The notes: generated from the letters alone by a model not told the origin. Counted from the first letter of the stretch, positions 17,804 to 29,344 are shown. The stretch: DNA of 64,000 bases from Ensifer adhaerens (GCF_001270265.1 NZ_LGAP01000029.1:32748-96747), one strand, 5' to 3'. Program-made: numbers and translations.

Positions 17804-18873
17804 GCCTCGTCGTCGAAGCCCGCCATCGGCTCGGTGGCTTTTCCATCGACGCCGCCTTCACTTCGGACGGCGGCGTCACCGCGCTGTTCGGCCGCTCGGG
17901 CTCGGGCAAGACCTCGCTGATCAACATCATCGCCGGCCTGATGAAGCCGGACGGCGGCCGCGTGGTGCTCGACGGCGACATCATCGCCGACAGCCAACGC
18001 CGGATCTTCACGCCTGTCCATCGCCGCCGCTTCGGATATGTCTTCCAGGAAGCTCGTCTTTTCCCGCATTTGAGCGTCAGGCACAATCTTGCCTATGGCC
18101 GCTGGTTTGCCGGTAGGTCAAGAAAGGCCGCCGACATGGAACGCGTCGTCGAGATGCTCGGCATCGGCCATTTGCTCGAGCGCAATCCGTCGGCGCTTTC
18201 GGGCGGCGAACGGCAACGGGTCGCGATCGGCCGTGCCCTGCTGGCCGCCCCGCGCCTGCTGCTCATGGACGAACCGCTCGCCGCACTCGACGATGCGCGC
18301 AAGGCCGAGATTCTGCCCTATCTCGAGCGGTTGCGCGACGATGCCGGCATTCCGATCGTCTATGTCAGCCATTCCGTCAGCGAGGTCGCACGTCTGGCGC
18401 AACGGGTTGTGGTGCTGGAGGATGGCCGGGTGAAGGCGTCGGGCGCTGCGGCCGAGGTGTTAAGCGCGCCGGCAGCGGCACTGGCAACCGGTCGGCGCGA
18501 AGCCGGCGTGTTGCTGGAGGGCATCGTCGAAACCCATGATGCCACCCATGACCTGACGACGGTCCGCGTCGGCGAACGGCTCATCCGGGTACCGAAGATC
18601 GAGGCGCCGCAGGGGCACGCCTTGCGCCTGCATATTGCCGCACGCGACGTCATGCTGGCGACGGTTCGCCCGGAAGGTATCAGCGCCCTCAACGTGCTGG
18701 AGGGGACGATCGTCGAGCTGACAGCGGGCGAACATGGCAGCGTCGACGTGCGGGTGGATTGCGGCGGCGCGACGATCGCCGCCCGCATCACCACCTTTTC
18801 GCGCGACGCCCTTCAGCTATCTCAGGGAAAGCCGGTTCACGCGATCATCAAGTCCGTGGCGATCGATCACTGA
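17800..18873 (+). CDS. modC: Molybdate ABC transporter ATPase
   Basis: 357 residues. Walker A is [10 protein letters not shown], the signature [15 protein letters not shown], Walker [13 protein letters not shown] and the switch His is in VSHS. The C-terminal ~70 residues form a Mop/TOBE molybdate-binding domain. It energises uptake by ModAB. The ATG overlaps the modB stop. The same frame stays open far upstream (to 16990), but that part is the antisense of nothing and shadows modB. The 3' end overlaps the convergent modE-like gene by 26 bp. Confidence 0.95.
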   Translation: MSLVVEARHRLGGFSIDAAFTSDGGVTALFGRSGSGKTSLINIIAGLMKPDGGRVVLDGDIIADSQRRIFTPVHRRRFGYVFQEARLFPHLSVRHNLAYGRWFAGRSRKAADMERVVEMLGIGHLLERNPSALSGGERQRVAIGRALLAAPRLLLMDEPLAALDDARKAEILPYLERLRDDAGIPIVYVSHSVSEVARLAQRVVVLEDGRVKASGAAAEVLSAPAAALATGRREAGVLLEGIVETHDATHDLTTVRVGERLIRVPKIEAPQGHALRLHIAARDVMLATVRPEGISALNVLEGTIVELTAGEHGSVDVRVDCGGATIAARITTFSRDALQLSQGKPVHAIIKSVAIDH

Positions 18874-19246
18874 CTGGCCCATTCGCCTGGTCCGGATCGC
18901 GGACGGCTTCCAGCCAGGCAAGATCGTCGGCGATGGCCGCCTTCGCCTTTGCCTCCATCTCGCGATAGCGGCGGATCAGCGTTTCGCCGAAGGGCGTCAG
19001 CATCGCGCCGCCACCCTGCTTGCCGCCACGCTGGCTTTCGACCGACGGTTCCCGGAACATCCGGTTCAGTGCATCGACCAGCAGCCAGGCCCGGCGGTAG
19101 GACATATCCATGGCGCGGCCGGCGGCGGAGATCGATCCGGTCTCGCGGATGAGTTCCAAAAGCATGATCTTGCCGCGCCCAAGCCGGTCCTCGGGCGGGA
19201 AGTCGATGCGCAGAACAGGGCGAAGGGGGGCAAAGCGTTCACTCAT
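18848..19246 (-). CDS. ModE-like winged-helix regulator, DNA-binding domain only
   Basis: 132 residues matching the N-terminal domain of Mod[41 protein letters not shown] is the helix-turn-helix region (about residues 20-60) and [14 protein letters not shown] is the wing. The tandem Mop domains that bind molybdate in E. coli ModE are absent, which is a common form in alphaproteobacteria. It probably represses modABC when molybdenum is plentiful; the candidate box upstream of modA fits that. It is convergent with modC and overlaps its last 26 bp. An upstream extension to 19444 lacks support. Confidence 0.85.
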   Translation of the reverse strand: MSERFAPLRPVLRIDFPPEDRLGRGKIMLLELIRETGSISAAGRAMDMSYRRAWLLVDALNRMFREPSVESQRGGKQGGGAMLTPFGETLIRRYREMEAKAKAAIADDLAWLEAVRDPDQANGPVSDRSPRT

Positions 19247-19430
19247 GCGGGAAACATAGAAGTTTGCACGCCAAATCGAAAGCCGTTCACAGCGAAGCCG
19301 AGCCGATTTCACATCGACCGATGCGGGCACCCGCCAAAGGAGCAGAAAAGCTAGAATCCGGGCCTTGATCTGGCGGTGTCGGCATGCACCGATGGCGCTT
19401 CCGCAAAACCCCGCCTGAAAGCTTGCCCCC

Positions 19431-20762
19431 ATGCCCGGTCCCATTCTCGATGCCGTCGAAACCGATCAGATCCTGCCCGCGAAAGCCGATGTCGTCATCG
19501 TCGGCGGCGGCATCATCGGTGTCAGCACCGCGTTGTTTCTCGCAGAACGCGGTATTGATGTCGTGCTCTGCGAAAAGGGCGTGCCCGGAGCCGAACAGTC
19601 GAGCCGCAACTGGGGTTGGGTGCGTGTCATGGGGCGTGACGAGCGCGAGATCCCACTGGCAATCGAGGCGCTGAAGATCTGGGACACGCTCGATGCCCGT
19701 ATCGGCGGCGAGACCGGCTTCCGCCGCAGCGGTATCCTCTACATCTCGGAAAACAACAACGATATCGCCAACCGGGACGCGTGGCTGGCCATGGCGAGAC
19801 CCTATGGTGTCGACAGCCGGCAAATCGGACCCGACGAAGCCGGGGCGCTGATGGCAGGCGCCGGCATCCGCTACAAGGGAGCGTTGCACACGCCAAACGA
19901 CGGCAGGGCCGAACCGCAAAAGGCGGTACCGGCCATCGTTGCCGGAGCCAGGCGCGCTGGCGCACGTATTTTATCGGGTTGCGCTGTGCGCGGCATCGAG
20001 AAGAAAGCGGGGCGCATCAGCGCCGTGATCACCGAGAAGGGCCGGATCGAAACGTCGAGCGTGGTCGTGGCCGGCGGTGCCTGGTCGCGCCTCTTCCTCA
20101 AGGGGCTCGGCATCCGGCTGCCGCAACTGAAAGTGCGCAACACCGTGCTGAGGACCAGTGCGGTGGCGGGCGGCCCCGAGGGGGCGGGCGCAACCGGCAC
20201 CTACGCCTATCGCAAGCGCCTCGACGGCGGCTACACGATTGCCGATGGCGGCGCCAACCTGCATCCGGTGGTGCCGGACAGCTTCGCCTTCTTCCGCGAT
20301 TTCCAGCCGGCGCGGAAGGCCGAGGGTGACTCTGTTCAGGTCGGCCTCAGCGCCCAGAGCTGGCGCGAACTCTTCGAGATCGGCACTGTCCCGCTCGATC
20401 GCAAAGGAGCTTTCGAGCGGCACCGGGTGCTGGATCCGCAGCCCGATCAGCACTCGGCATTGCGCGCGCTCGATGAAGCCAGGAAGGCGCTGCCATCCCT
20501 TCGCGACGCTCGGGTGCAACAGGTCTGGGCGGGCCTGATCGACGTCACGCCCGACGCCGTTCCGGTGATTTCGACGGTCGAAGGCCTGCCCGGGCTGGTG
20601 GTGGCAACAGGATTTTCCGGCCATGGCTTCGGTATCGGTCCGGGTGCAGGGCATCTGGTCGCCGACCTCGTCACCGGTCAAAGGCCGATCGTCGATCCCA
20701 CCCCTTTTCGCCTGTCTCGCTTCTCTGATGGCACGCCGATCACCATCGCCCCGCCGGTTTGA
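19431..20762 (+). CDS. FAD-dependent oxidoreductase, DAO family
   Basis: 443 residues. Near the N-terminus VVIVGGGIIGVSTALFLAERG is the dinucleotide-binding beta-alpha-beta fold, followed by the glutamate of VVLCEKG. SSRNWGWVRVMGRDEREIPLA and the C-terminal ATGFSGHGFGIGPGAGHLVADL are typical of glycine/D-amino-acid oxidase-like enzymes (DadA/SoxB-like). The substrate cannot be read from the sequence. It stands alone, divergent from the modE-like gene. The start is assigned to ATG 19431, with only a weak ribosome site. Confidence 0.85.
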   Translation: MPGPILDAVETDQILPAKADVVIVGGGIIGVSTALFLAERGIDVVLCEKGVPGAEQSSRNWGWVRVMGRDEREIPLAIEALKIWDTLDARIGGETGFRRSGILYISENNNDIANRDAWLAMARPYGVDSRQIGPDEAGALMAGAGIRYKGALHTPNDGRAEPQKAVPAIVAGARRAGARILSGCAVRGIEKKAGRISAVITEKGRIETSSVVVAGGAWSRLFLKGLGIRLPQLKVRNTVLRTSAVAGGPEGAGATGTYAYRKRLDGGYTIADGGANLHPVVPDSFAFFRDFQPARKAEGDSVQVGLSAQSWRELFEIGTVPLDRKGAFERHRVLDPQPDQHSALRALDEARKALPSLRDARVQQVWAGLIDVTPDAVPVISTVEGLPGLVVATGFSGHGFGIGPGAGHLVADLVTGQRPIVDPTPFRLSRFSDGTPITIAPPV

Positions 20763-22323
<1,561 letters not shown>

Positions 22324-22324
22324 T

Positions 22325-23338
22325 ATGGCCAGAATGACAATGATCGAGGCCGTGCGCAGCGCCATGGATGTTTCCATGGGGCGCGACGACAATGTCGTCG
22401 TCTTCGGCGAGGATGTGGGCTATTTCGGTGGCGTCTTCCGCTGCACGCAAGGGCTTCAGGCGAAATACGGTAAGACTCGCTGCTTCGACGCACCGATCAG
22501 CGAAAGCGGCATCGTCGGCACGGCGATCGGCATGGCGGCCTACGGGCTGAAACCCTGCGTCGAGATCCAGTTCGCCGACTACATGTACCCCGCCTATGAC
22601 CAGATCACCCAGGAAGCCGCCCGCATCCGCTATCGCTCCAACGGCGACTTCACCTGCCCGATCGTGTTGCGCATGCCGACCGGTGGCGGCATCTTCGGTG
22701 GCCAGACGCACAGCCAGAGCCCGGAAGCACTGTTCACCCATGTCTGCGGCCTCAAGGTCGTCGTGCCTTCCAACCCCTATGACGCCAAGGGTTTGCTGAT
22801 CGCCTCGATCGAAGACCCCGATCCGGTGATGTTCCTGGAGCCGAAGCGGCTCTACAACGGCCCGTTCGACGGCCATCACGACCGGCCCGTCATTCCCTGG
22901 TCGAAGCACGATCTCGGCGAGGTGCCGGAGGGCCATTACACGATCCCGATCGGCAAGGCGGAAGTGCGCCGCAAGGGTTCGGCCGTCACCGTCGTCGCCT
23001 ATGGCACCATGGTGCATGTGGCGCTGGCAGCCGCGGAAGAAACCGGCATCGACGCCGAGGTGATCGACCTTCGCAGCCTGCTGCCGCTCGATCTCGACGC
23101 CATCGTTCAGTCGATCGAAAAGACCGGCCGCTGCGTCGTCGTGCATGAGGCGACGCTGACGTCGGGCTTCGGCGGCGAAATCGCCTCCCTCGTCCAGGAG
23201 CATTGCTTCTATCATCTCGAAGCCCCGGTCGTGCGCGTCGCCGGCTGGGACACGCCCTACCCGCATGCCCAGGAGTGGGATTATTTCCCCGGCCCGGCGC
23301 GCGTCGGACGCGCGCTCGTCGAAGTGATGGAGGCCTGA
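22325..23338 (+). CDS. bkdA2: Branched-chain 2-oxoacid dehydrogenase E1 beta
   Basis: 337 residues of the transketolase-like E1 beta family: VVFGEDVGYFGGVFRCTQGL near the N-terminus, GGGIFGGQTHSQSPEALFTH in the middle, and a C-terminal transketolase domain ending VAGWDTPYPHAQE. It pairs with E1 alpha to form the thiamine diphosphate sites. It starts 1 bp after the E1 alpha stop, with AGGCAGGA upstream. Confidence 0.95.
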   Translation: MARMTMIEAVRSAMDVSMGRDDNVVVFGEDVGYFGGVFRCTQGLQAKYGKTRCFDAPISESGIVGTAIGMAAYGLKPCVEIQFADYMYPAYDQITQEAARIRYRSNGDFTCPIVLRMPTGGGIFGGQTHSQSPEALFTHVCGLKVVVPSNPYDAKGLLIASIEDPDPVMFLEPKRLYNGPFDGHHDRPVIPWSKHDLGEVPEGHYTIPIGKAEVRRKGSAVTVVAYGTMVHVALAAAEETGIDAEVIDLRSLLPLDLDAIVQSIEKTGRCVVVHEATLTSGFGGEIASLVQEHCFYHLEAPVVRVAGWDTPYPHAQEWDYFPGPARVGRALVEVMEA

Positions 23339-23340
23339 GC

Positions 23341-24624
23341 ATGGGCGAATTCGTAATCAAGATGCCGGATGTCGGCGAAGGCGTGGCCGAGGCCGAACTT
23401 GTCGAATGGCATGTGAAACCCGGCGACCCCGTGCGCGAGGACATGATCCTGGCGGCCGTCATGACCGACAAGGCGACGGTCGAAATCCCCTCGCCGGTCA
23501 ACGGCACGGTGCTCTGGCTCGGCGCCGAGATCGGTGACACGGTCGCAGTCAAGGCGCCGCTCGTGCGCATCGAAATCGCAGGCGAAGGCGCCGGGACGCC
23601 GGCAGCCGAAGAGAAGCCAACGGCCAAGGTGGAAGAGAAACCGGCGCCGAAAGCCGAGATCCCGGCCGTAGCGCCGAGCCAACCGGCAAAGGTCGAAGCA
23701 AAGACAGCGGAACCGGCCAAAAGCGGGGTGCATGTGGCTCCCGAGCGCCAGGAGAAGGCATTGGCCTCGCCCGCCGTGCGCTTGCGCGCCCGGGAAAGCG
23801 GTGTCGACCTGCGCCAGGTGGCCGGCACAGGGCCTGCCGGGCGCATCACCCATGACGACCTCGACCAGTTTCTCGCCCGCGGCGCGCAACCGGCCGTAGT
23901 CCCTGCCGGGCTTGTGCGCAAGACCGCGATCGACGAGATCAAGGTGACCGGCCTTCGCCGCCGCATCGCCGAAAAAATGACGCTGTCGACCTCGCGCATT
24001 CCCCACATCACCTATGTGGAGGAGGTCGACATGACCGCGCTGGAAGACCTGCGCACCATGATGAACCGCGACCGCAAGCCGGATCAGCCGAAGCTGACGA
24101 TCCTGCCCTATCTCATGCGCGCGCTTGTCAAGGCAATCGCCGATCTGCCGGGCGTCAACTCCACCTTCGACGACGGCGCCGGCATCATCAGCCGTCACCA
24201 CGCCGTCCATATCGGCATCGCCACGCAGACGCCGGCGGGCCTGACCGTGCCGGTCGTCCGCCATGCCGAAGCGCGCGGCATCTGGGATTGCGCCGTCGAG
24301 CTCAACCGGTTGGCGGAAGCAGCCCGCACCGGCACCGCAACGCGCGACGAACTCACCGGCTCGACCATCACCATTTCCTCGCTCGGGGCACTCGGCGGCA
24401 TCGTCTCGACCCCTGTTATCAATCACCCCGAGGTCGCCATCGTCGGCGTCAACAAACTGGCGGTTCGCCCGGTCTGGGACGGTGCGCAATTCGTGCCGCG
24501 CAAGATCATGAACCTGTCGTCAAGCTTCGATCATCGCGTCATCGACGGCTGGGATGCGGCCACCTTCGTGCAGCGGCTGAAGACACTGCTCGAAACGCCA
24601 GCGCTGATTTTCGTGGAGGCATGA
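23341..24624 (+). CDS. bkdB: Branched-chain 2-oxoacid dehydrogenase E2 (dihydrolipoyl acyltransferase)
   Basis: 427 residues. The lipoyl domain occupies about residues 1-80 with the lipoyl lysine in MTDKATVEIPS. A charged Ala/Pro/Lys linker follows (80-140). The peripheral-subunit-binding domain is about 140-180 (ASPAVRLRARESGVDL). The acyltransferase domain ends with the catalytic DHRVIDGWDAA. It carries the acyl group to CoA and forms the core of the complex. Start at ATG 23341, 2 bp after the E1 beta stop. Confidence 0.95.
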   Translation: MGEFVIKMPDVGEGVAEAELVEWHVKPGDPVREDMILAAVMTDKATVEIPSPVNGTVLWLGAEIGDTVAVKAPLVRIEIAGEGAGTPAAEEKPTAKVEEKPAPKAEIPAVAPSQPAKVEAKTAEPAKSGVHVAPERQEKALASPAVRLRARESGVDLRQVAGTGPAGRITHDDLDQFLARGAQPAVVPAGLVRKTAIDEIKVTGLRRRIAEKMTLSTSRIPHITYVEEVDMTALEDLRTMMNRDRKPDQPKLTILPYLMRALVKAIADLPGVNSTFDDGAGIISRHHAVHIGIATQTPAGLTVPVVRHAEARGIWDCAVELNRLAEAARTGTATRDELTGSTITISSLGALGGIVSTPVINHPEVAIVGVNKLAVRPVWDGAQFVPRKIMNLSSSFDHRVIDGWDAATFVQRLKTLLETPALIFVEA

Positions 24625-24631
24625 GGCGATC

Positions 24632-26026
24632 ATGAAGGAAATCTCCTGCAAGCTGCTCGTCATCGGCTCCGGCCCCGGCGGTTACATCTGCGCCATCCGC
24701 GCCGGCCAGCTCGGCGTCGACACCGTCATCGTCGAGAAGGCGAAGGCCGGCGGAACCTGCCTCAATGTCGGCTGCATTCCGTCGAAGGCCCTCATCCACG
24801 CCGCCGACGAATTCCATAAGCTGCGCGCAGCCGCCTCGGGCCGCAGCCCGCTCGGCCTGTCGCTTGCCAATCCGACGATCGATCTCGCCCGCACCGTCGC
24901 CTGGAAGGACGGCATCGTCGGCCGGCTGAACGGCGGCGTCACCGGCCTCCTGAAGAAGGCGGGCGTCAAGGCTGTCATCGGCGTCGCCCGTTTCGTCGAC
25001 GGCAAGACGGTCGATGTCGAGACCGAGACCGGCCTGCAGCGCATTCGCGCCGAAGCGATCGTCATCGCCACCGGCTCGGCGCCGGTCGAGCTGGCCGACA
25101 TGCCCTTCGGCGGCTCGATCATTTCATCGACCGAGGCGCTGTCGCTGAAAAGCGTTCCCGCCAGCGTCGCCGTCATCGGCGGCGGTTATATCGGACTGGA
25201 GCTCGGCACCGCCTTTGCCAAGCTCGGCGCCCATGTCACCGTGCTCGAGGCGCTGACGCGCATCCTGCCGCAATATGACGCCGACCTGTCGAAGCCGATC
25301 GCCAAGCGCCTTGGCGAACTCGGCATCGAGGTGTTCACCCAGACGATCGCCAAAGGGCTCTCCGCCGACGGCAAGAGCCTGCTCGCCGAGCACAACGGCC
25401 GCCCGATCGAGGTGCCGGCCGAGAAGGTTCTGGTCACGGTCGGCCGCCGGCCGGTGACCGACGGCTTCGGGCTTGAGGAAATCGACCTCGACCGCGCCGG
25501 CAAGTTCATCCGCATCGACGACCAGTGCCGCACCTCGATGCGCGGCATCTATGCGATCGGCGACGTGACCGGCGAGCCGATGCTGGCGCACCGCGCGATG
25601 GCGCAAGGGGAGATGGTCGCGGAGATCGTCGCCGGCAATAAGCGCGCCTGGGACAAGCGCTGCATTCCCGCCGTCTGCTTCACCGACCCGGAAATCGTAA
25701 CCGCCGGGCTATCGCCGGACGAAGCCCGTGCCAGCGGCATCGAGATCAAGATCGGCCAGTTTCCGTTCCAGGCCAATGGCCGCGCCATGACGACGCTGTC
25801 GGAGGACGGCTTCGTGCGCGTCGTCGCGCGCGCCGACAACCATCTGGTCCTCGGCATCCAGGCCGTCGGCCACGGAGTGTCGGAGCTTTCGGCCAGCTTC
25901 GGCCTTGCGATCGAGATGGGCGCGCGCCTGGAAGACATTGCCGGCACGATCCACGCCCATCCGACGCAGTCGGAAGCGTTCCAGGAAGCAGCCCTCAAGG
26001 GCTTGGGTCACGCGCTGCATATTTAG
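24632..26026 (+). CDS. lpdV: Dihydrolipoyl dehydrogenase (E3) of the bkd complex
   Basis: 464 residues. It has an FAD-binding GSGPGGYICAIRAGQLG, the redox-active disulfide GGTCLNVGCIPSK, an NAD site GGGYIGLELGTAFAKLG, and the C-terminal catalytic HAHPTQSEAF. It reoxidises dihydrolipoamide on E2. It starts 7 bp after the E2 stop and closes the operon; a REP pair follows. Confidence 0.95.
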   Translation: MKEISCKLLVIGSGPGGYICAIRAGQLGVDTVIVEKAKAGGTCLNVGCIPSKALIHAADEFHKLRAAASGRSPLGLSLANPTIDLARTVAWKDGIVGRLNGGVTGLLKKAGVKAVIGVARFVDGKTVDVETETGLQRIRAEAIVIATGSAPVELADMPFGGSIISSTEALSLKSVPASVAVIGGGYIGLELGTAFAKLGAHVTVLEALTRILPQYDADLSKPIAKRLGELGIEVFTQTIAKGLSADGKSLLAEHNGRPIEVPAEKVLVTVGRRPVTDGFGLEEIDLDRAGKFIRIDDQCRTSMRGIYAIGDVTGEPMLAHRAMAQGEMVAEIVAGNKRAWDKRCIPAVCFTDPEIVTAGLSPDEARASGIEIKIGQFPFQANGRAMTTLSEDGFVRVVARADNHLVLGIQAVGHGVSELSASFGLAIEMGARLEDIAGTIHAHPTQSEAFQEAALKGLGHALHI

Positions 26027-26062
26027 CGACGCCTGATCCCACGGCATTTGCTGGCGAGAAAA

Positions 26063-26249
26063 GCCCCTCACCCGGCCTCCCGGCCACCTTCTCCCCGCAT
26101 GCGGGGAGAAGGAAACCCGCGGCACCCGCTCATCTGCGCTGCAACCGCTTTAGATTCCCGCCGTTCGCCAACAGTAGCCATCGAGAGCAGCGTGCGTTTG
26201 CCACGTCCCCTCTCCCCGCGAGCGGGGAGAGGGCTAGGGTGAGGGGCAT
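26063..26249. repeat. Pair of inverted REP-like elements after the bkd operon
   Basis: Two copies of a GCCCCTCACC...CTCCCCGC-type unit lie head to head. The first has a perfect 26-bp palindrome at 26087-26112 (centre CCCGCATGCGGG). The second has one at 26208-26233 (CTCCCCGC-GA-GCGGGGAG) followed by CTAGGGTGAGGGGC. They lie between convergent genes and may terminate or protect both transcripts. Elements of this sequence style are widespread in Rhizobiales. Confidence 0.85.
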
Positions 26250-26316
26250 CTTCGCCAAGGTTCGATAAGTTACCCCCCGACCAATCGCCGCATTGCAGCA
26301 ACCTAGCCGTCCCTCG

Positions 26317-27498
26317 TTACTGCAACAGCTCCAGCCCGACGGCCGTCGCCTCGCCGCCGCCGATGCAGAGCGAGGCGATGCCGCGTTTGACGCCCTCGGC
26401 GCGCATCGCATGCAGAAGCGTCACGATGATCCGGGCGCCGGAGGCGCCGATTGGATGGCCCAGCGCGCAGGCGCCGCCGTGGATGTTGACGATGTCGTCG
26501 GAAAGGCCGAGGTCACGGACAGCGGCCATGGCGACGACGGCGAAGGCTTCGTTGATCTCATAGAGGCCGACGCTGTTCTTCTCCCAATCGAGCTTGGCCA
26601 GCAGCTTCTCGATGGCGCCGATCGGTGCGGTGGTGAACCAGGCCGGCTCCTGGGCATGGCCGGCATGGCCGGCAACGATCGCGAGTGGCGTCAGCCCGCG
26701 CTTCTCCGCCTCGCTTGCGCGCATCAGGATGAGCGCCGCCGCACCGTCGGAGATCGAGGAGGAGTTGGCGGCCGTCACGCTGCCGTTCTCGCGGAAGGCC
26801 GGCCTCAGCTTCGGGATTTTTGCCGGGTCCGCCTTTCCAGGCTGCTCGTCGCGATCGAGCGTCACCGTCTGCCGCTTGCCGGCGCCGTTGATGGCAACCG
26901 TCTCCTCAGCAAACGCGCCATCCTGCAATGCCTTCACAGCGCGGTCCAGCGAGCGCAGGGCAAAAGCATCCTGATCGTCGCGGGAGAATTGATAATGCTC
27001 GGCGGTGTCTTCGGCATAGGTGCCCATCAGCCGACCGGAATAGGCATCCTCAAGGCCGTCGAGGAACATGTGATCCTTGACTTCGCCATGGCCGAGGCGA
27101 AAGCCGCCGCGCGCCTTGGGCAGCAGGTAGGGCGCATTGGTCATGGATTCCATGCCGCCGACCGCAAGCGCCGTGGCGCCGCCGGAAAGCAAGGTATCGT
27201 GGCCGAGCATCAGCGCCTTCATGCCCGAGCCGCAGACCTTCGAAATCGTGGTCGAGGGCGTTTCCATGCCGAGGCCGGCGCCGAGTGCCGCCTGGCGTGC
27301 CGGGTTCTGGCCGACGCCCGCGGGCAGCACATTGCCCATCAGCACTTCGTCGACCGCATCGAGGCCGGCGCGCTCCAGCGCCGCCTTCAGCGCAATGGCG
27401 CCGATCTCGGGCGCTGTCAAATCCTTGAGGCCGCCTTGAAAGGCGCCCATCGGTGTGCGTGCCGCCGAAACGATGACGACCGGGTCAAGCTTGTCCAT
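26317..27498 (-). CDS. Acetyl-CoA acetyltransferase / thiolase
   Basis: 393 residues, the usual length for thiolase II. The nucleophilic cysteine is in SKVCGSGMKAL. The C-terminal His and Cys are in GGACALGHPIGASGAR and ASLCIGGGEATAVGLE. It cleaves or condenses acyl-CoA thioesters, using a cysteine acyl intermediate. Position after the bkd genes suggests a part in branched-chain or fatty acyl-CoA breakdown, but acetoacetyl-CoA formation for PHB is equally possible. ATG 27498 has AGGAGG 6 nt upstream. Confidence 0.92.
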   Translation of the reverse strand: MDKLDPVVIVSAARTPMGAFQGGLKDLTAPEIGAIALKAALERAGLDAVDEVLMGNVLPAGVGQNPARQAALGAGLGMETPSTTISKVCGSGMKALMLGHDTLLSGGATALAVGGMESMTNAPYLLPKARGGFRLGHGEVKDHMFLDGLEDAYSGRLMGTYAEDTAEHYQFSRDDQDAFALRSLDRAVKALQDGAFAEETVAINGAGKRQTVTLDRDEQPGKADPAKIPKLRPAFRENGSVTAANSSSISDGAAALILMRASEAEKRGLTPLAIVAGHAGHAQEPAWFTTAPIGAIEKLLAKLDWEKNSVGLYEINEAFAVVAMAAVRDLGLSDDIVNIHGGACALGHPIGASGARIIVTLLHAMRAEGVKRGIASLCIGGGEATAVGLELLQ

Positions 27499-27657
27499 GT
27501 CTTCCTCCTGCACCGCCTCTCTCGCGGTTGGAAGCGACTATAGCGCAGCGATTGTGCAGTGCAACGCGACTTGTTGGCGCCGGTGATCAACGTTGGTTGC
27601 GGCGCTCCATCGCCGGGACGAAGCCCGGCAATGGCAGGTCAAGCTGACGGCCGACAA

Positions 27658-28542
27658 TCAGCCCATGCGCTCGGAAGCGTAGCTGCCGGGGCTCGCCGGG
27701 AAGACGACGACGCGGTTGCCGTTGATGAAGCAGCGATGGTGGATATGGGCGTGAACGGCACGCGCCAGCACCTGGCTTTCGACGTCGCGGCCGATCGAAA
27801 CGTAATCCTCGGCGCTCTGGGCATGGGTGATGCGGGCGATGTCCTGCTCGATGATCGGACCTTCGTCGAGATCCTCGGTGACGTAGTGCGCGGTTGCGCC
27901 GATCAGCTTCACGCCGCGCTCATAGGCTTGCTTGTAGGGGTTGGCGCCCTTGAACGATGGCAGGAAGGAGTGGTGGATGTTGATGATCCGGCCGGACATC
28001 TTCTTGCAGAGCTGGTCGGAGAGAACCTGCATGTAGCGGGCGAGCACGACCAGATCGGCATCCGTCTGCTCGACGATCTCCAACATGCGCGCTTCGGCCT
28101 GCGGCTTGTTCTCCTTGGTCACCTTGATGTGGTGGAAGGGGATGTCGTGGTTGACGACCACCTTCTGGTAATCGAAGTGGTTGGAGATGACGCCGACGAT
28201 ATCGATCGGCAGGGCGCCGATCTTCCAGCGGTAGAGCAGGTCGTTGAGGCAGTGGCCGAAACGCGACACCATCAGCACCACCTTCATGCGCTCTTCGCTG
28301 TCGCGGATCTCGCAGGTCATGTCGAAGCGCTTGACGACAGGCGCAAAGCCTTCCTTCAGTTCCTCCAGCTTTGCGCCTTCCTGGCTGATGAAGGTCAGGC
28401 GCATGAAGAACAGGCCGGTCTGCAGGTCGTCGAACTGCGAACTGTCGGTGATGTAACAGCCTTTTTCGGCGAGATAGCCGGTAATGGCAGCAACGATGCC
28501 GCGGGTGGACTTGCAGGTGACGGTCAGCACATAGCTTTTCAT
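27658..28542 (-). CDS. purU: Formyltetrahydrofolate deformylase
   Basis: 294 residues. An N-terminal ACT domain (LTVTCKSTRGIVAAITGYLAEKG) is followed by a formyltransferase-like hydrolase domain with NHDIPFHHIKV, INIHHSFLPSFKGANPY and the C-terminal DEGPIIEQDIARI. It hydrolyses 10-formyl-THF to THF and formate, balancing one-carbon pools. Lone gene on the minus strand, separated by about 160 bp from its neighbours. Confidence 0.95.
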   Translation of the reverse strand: MKSYVLTVTCKSTRGIVAAITGYLAEKGCYITDSSQFDDLQTGLFFMRLTFISQEGAKLEELKEGFAPVVKRFDMTCEIRDSEERMKVVLMVSRFGHCLNDLLYRWKIGALPIDIVGVISNHFDYQKVVVNHDIPFHHIKVTKENKPQAEARMLEIVEQTDADLVVLARYMQVLSDQLCKKMSGRIINIHHSFLPSFKGANPYKQAYERGVKLIGATAHYVTEDLDEGPIIEQDIARITHAQSAEDYVSIGRDVESQVLARAVHAHIHHRCFINGNRVVVFPASPGSYASERMG

Positions 28543-28705
28543 CGGTATCTGTCTCTCGCTCCAGAGGTTTTCCGGCCCCCCTTATACGGCCAGTCACCGT
28601 GAAAACTAGCGCGGCCTTCGATCGCCCGTCGATCCATTCGCGACATCGGCTGGACTTAACCGGCCAGACCATGCCGACGCCGGTTCGGAAAAATGGGCGG
28701 TGCGC

Positions 28706-29344
28706 CTAGCGCGGCGTCCGGTCGGGATGCGCGCGGGCAAAGGCGTCGATCTCCGCGCAGCGCTGGTCGATGGCGACAAGTCTCGGGCAGGCGGAAAGAT
28801 CGACGTCCCAGCGGCGGGCATTGTAGACCTGCGGCACCAGGCAGAAATCGGCCATGCCGGGGCTGTCGCCGTGGCAGAAGCGGCCGGTTGACGGGTGGTC
28901 GAGCAGGCGCTCGAAGGCTGCCAACCCCTCGCCGATGAACTTGCGCATCCAGTCGCGGCGCGCGGCCTCGCCGTCTGCAGCGTTGGCCATCACGAAGGAC
29001 ACGACGCCGAGATTGCAGACGGGGTGAATGTCCATGGCGATGGCATAGGACAGCGCGCGCACGCGCTGCCGTCCAATCGCATCATCAGGCAGGAACCCCG
29101 CCTTTTCCCGCGTTTCCGCCAGATATTCGATGATGGCGAGCGATTGCGTGAACCGCTCGCCATCGATGTCGAGAACGGGCAGAAGCCCCTGCGGATTGCG
29201 ATCCAGATGCTCGGCCTGGCGATGGGCCTTGGCAAGCAAGTCCACCGGCACCGAGCGATAGGCCTCGCCGAGGCTGTTCAGCGCAATACGGACACGGTAG
29301 CTCGCCGACGACCGCCAATAGTCAAAAAGTACGGTCTCGTTCAC
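28706..29344 (-). CDS. maiA: Maleylacetoacetate isomerase (zeta-class GST)
   Basis: About 212 residues. The zeta-GST active-site motif is SSASYRVRIALN at the N-terminus, followed by a thioredoxin-like domain and an all-helical domain (VCNLGVVSFV, FCHGDSPGMADFCLVPQVYNA). It converts 4-maleylacetoacetate to fumarylacetoacetate with glutathione. I prefer GTG 29344 (MNETVLFDYWRSS) behind GGGAG; ATG 29359 is an alternative five codons longer. It belongs to the homogentisate run with fahA and hmgA. Confidence 0.92.
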   Translation of the reverse strand: MNETVLFDYWRSSASYRVRIALNSLGEAYRSVPVDLLAKAHRQAEHLDRNPQGLLPVLDIDGERFTQSLAIIEYLAETREKAGFLPDDAIGRQRVRALSYAIAMDIHPVCNLGVVSFVMANAADGEAARRDWMRKFIGEGLAAFERLLDHPSTGRFCHGDSPGMADFCLVPQVYNARRWDVDLSACPRLVAIDQRCAEIDAFARAHPDRTPR

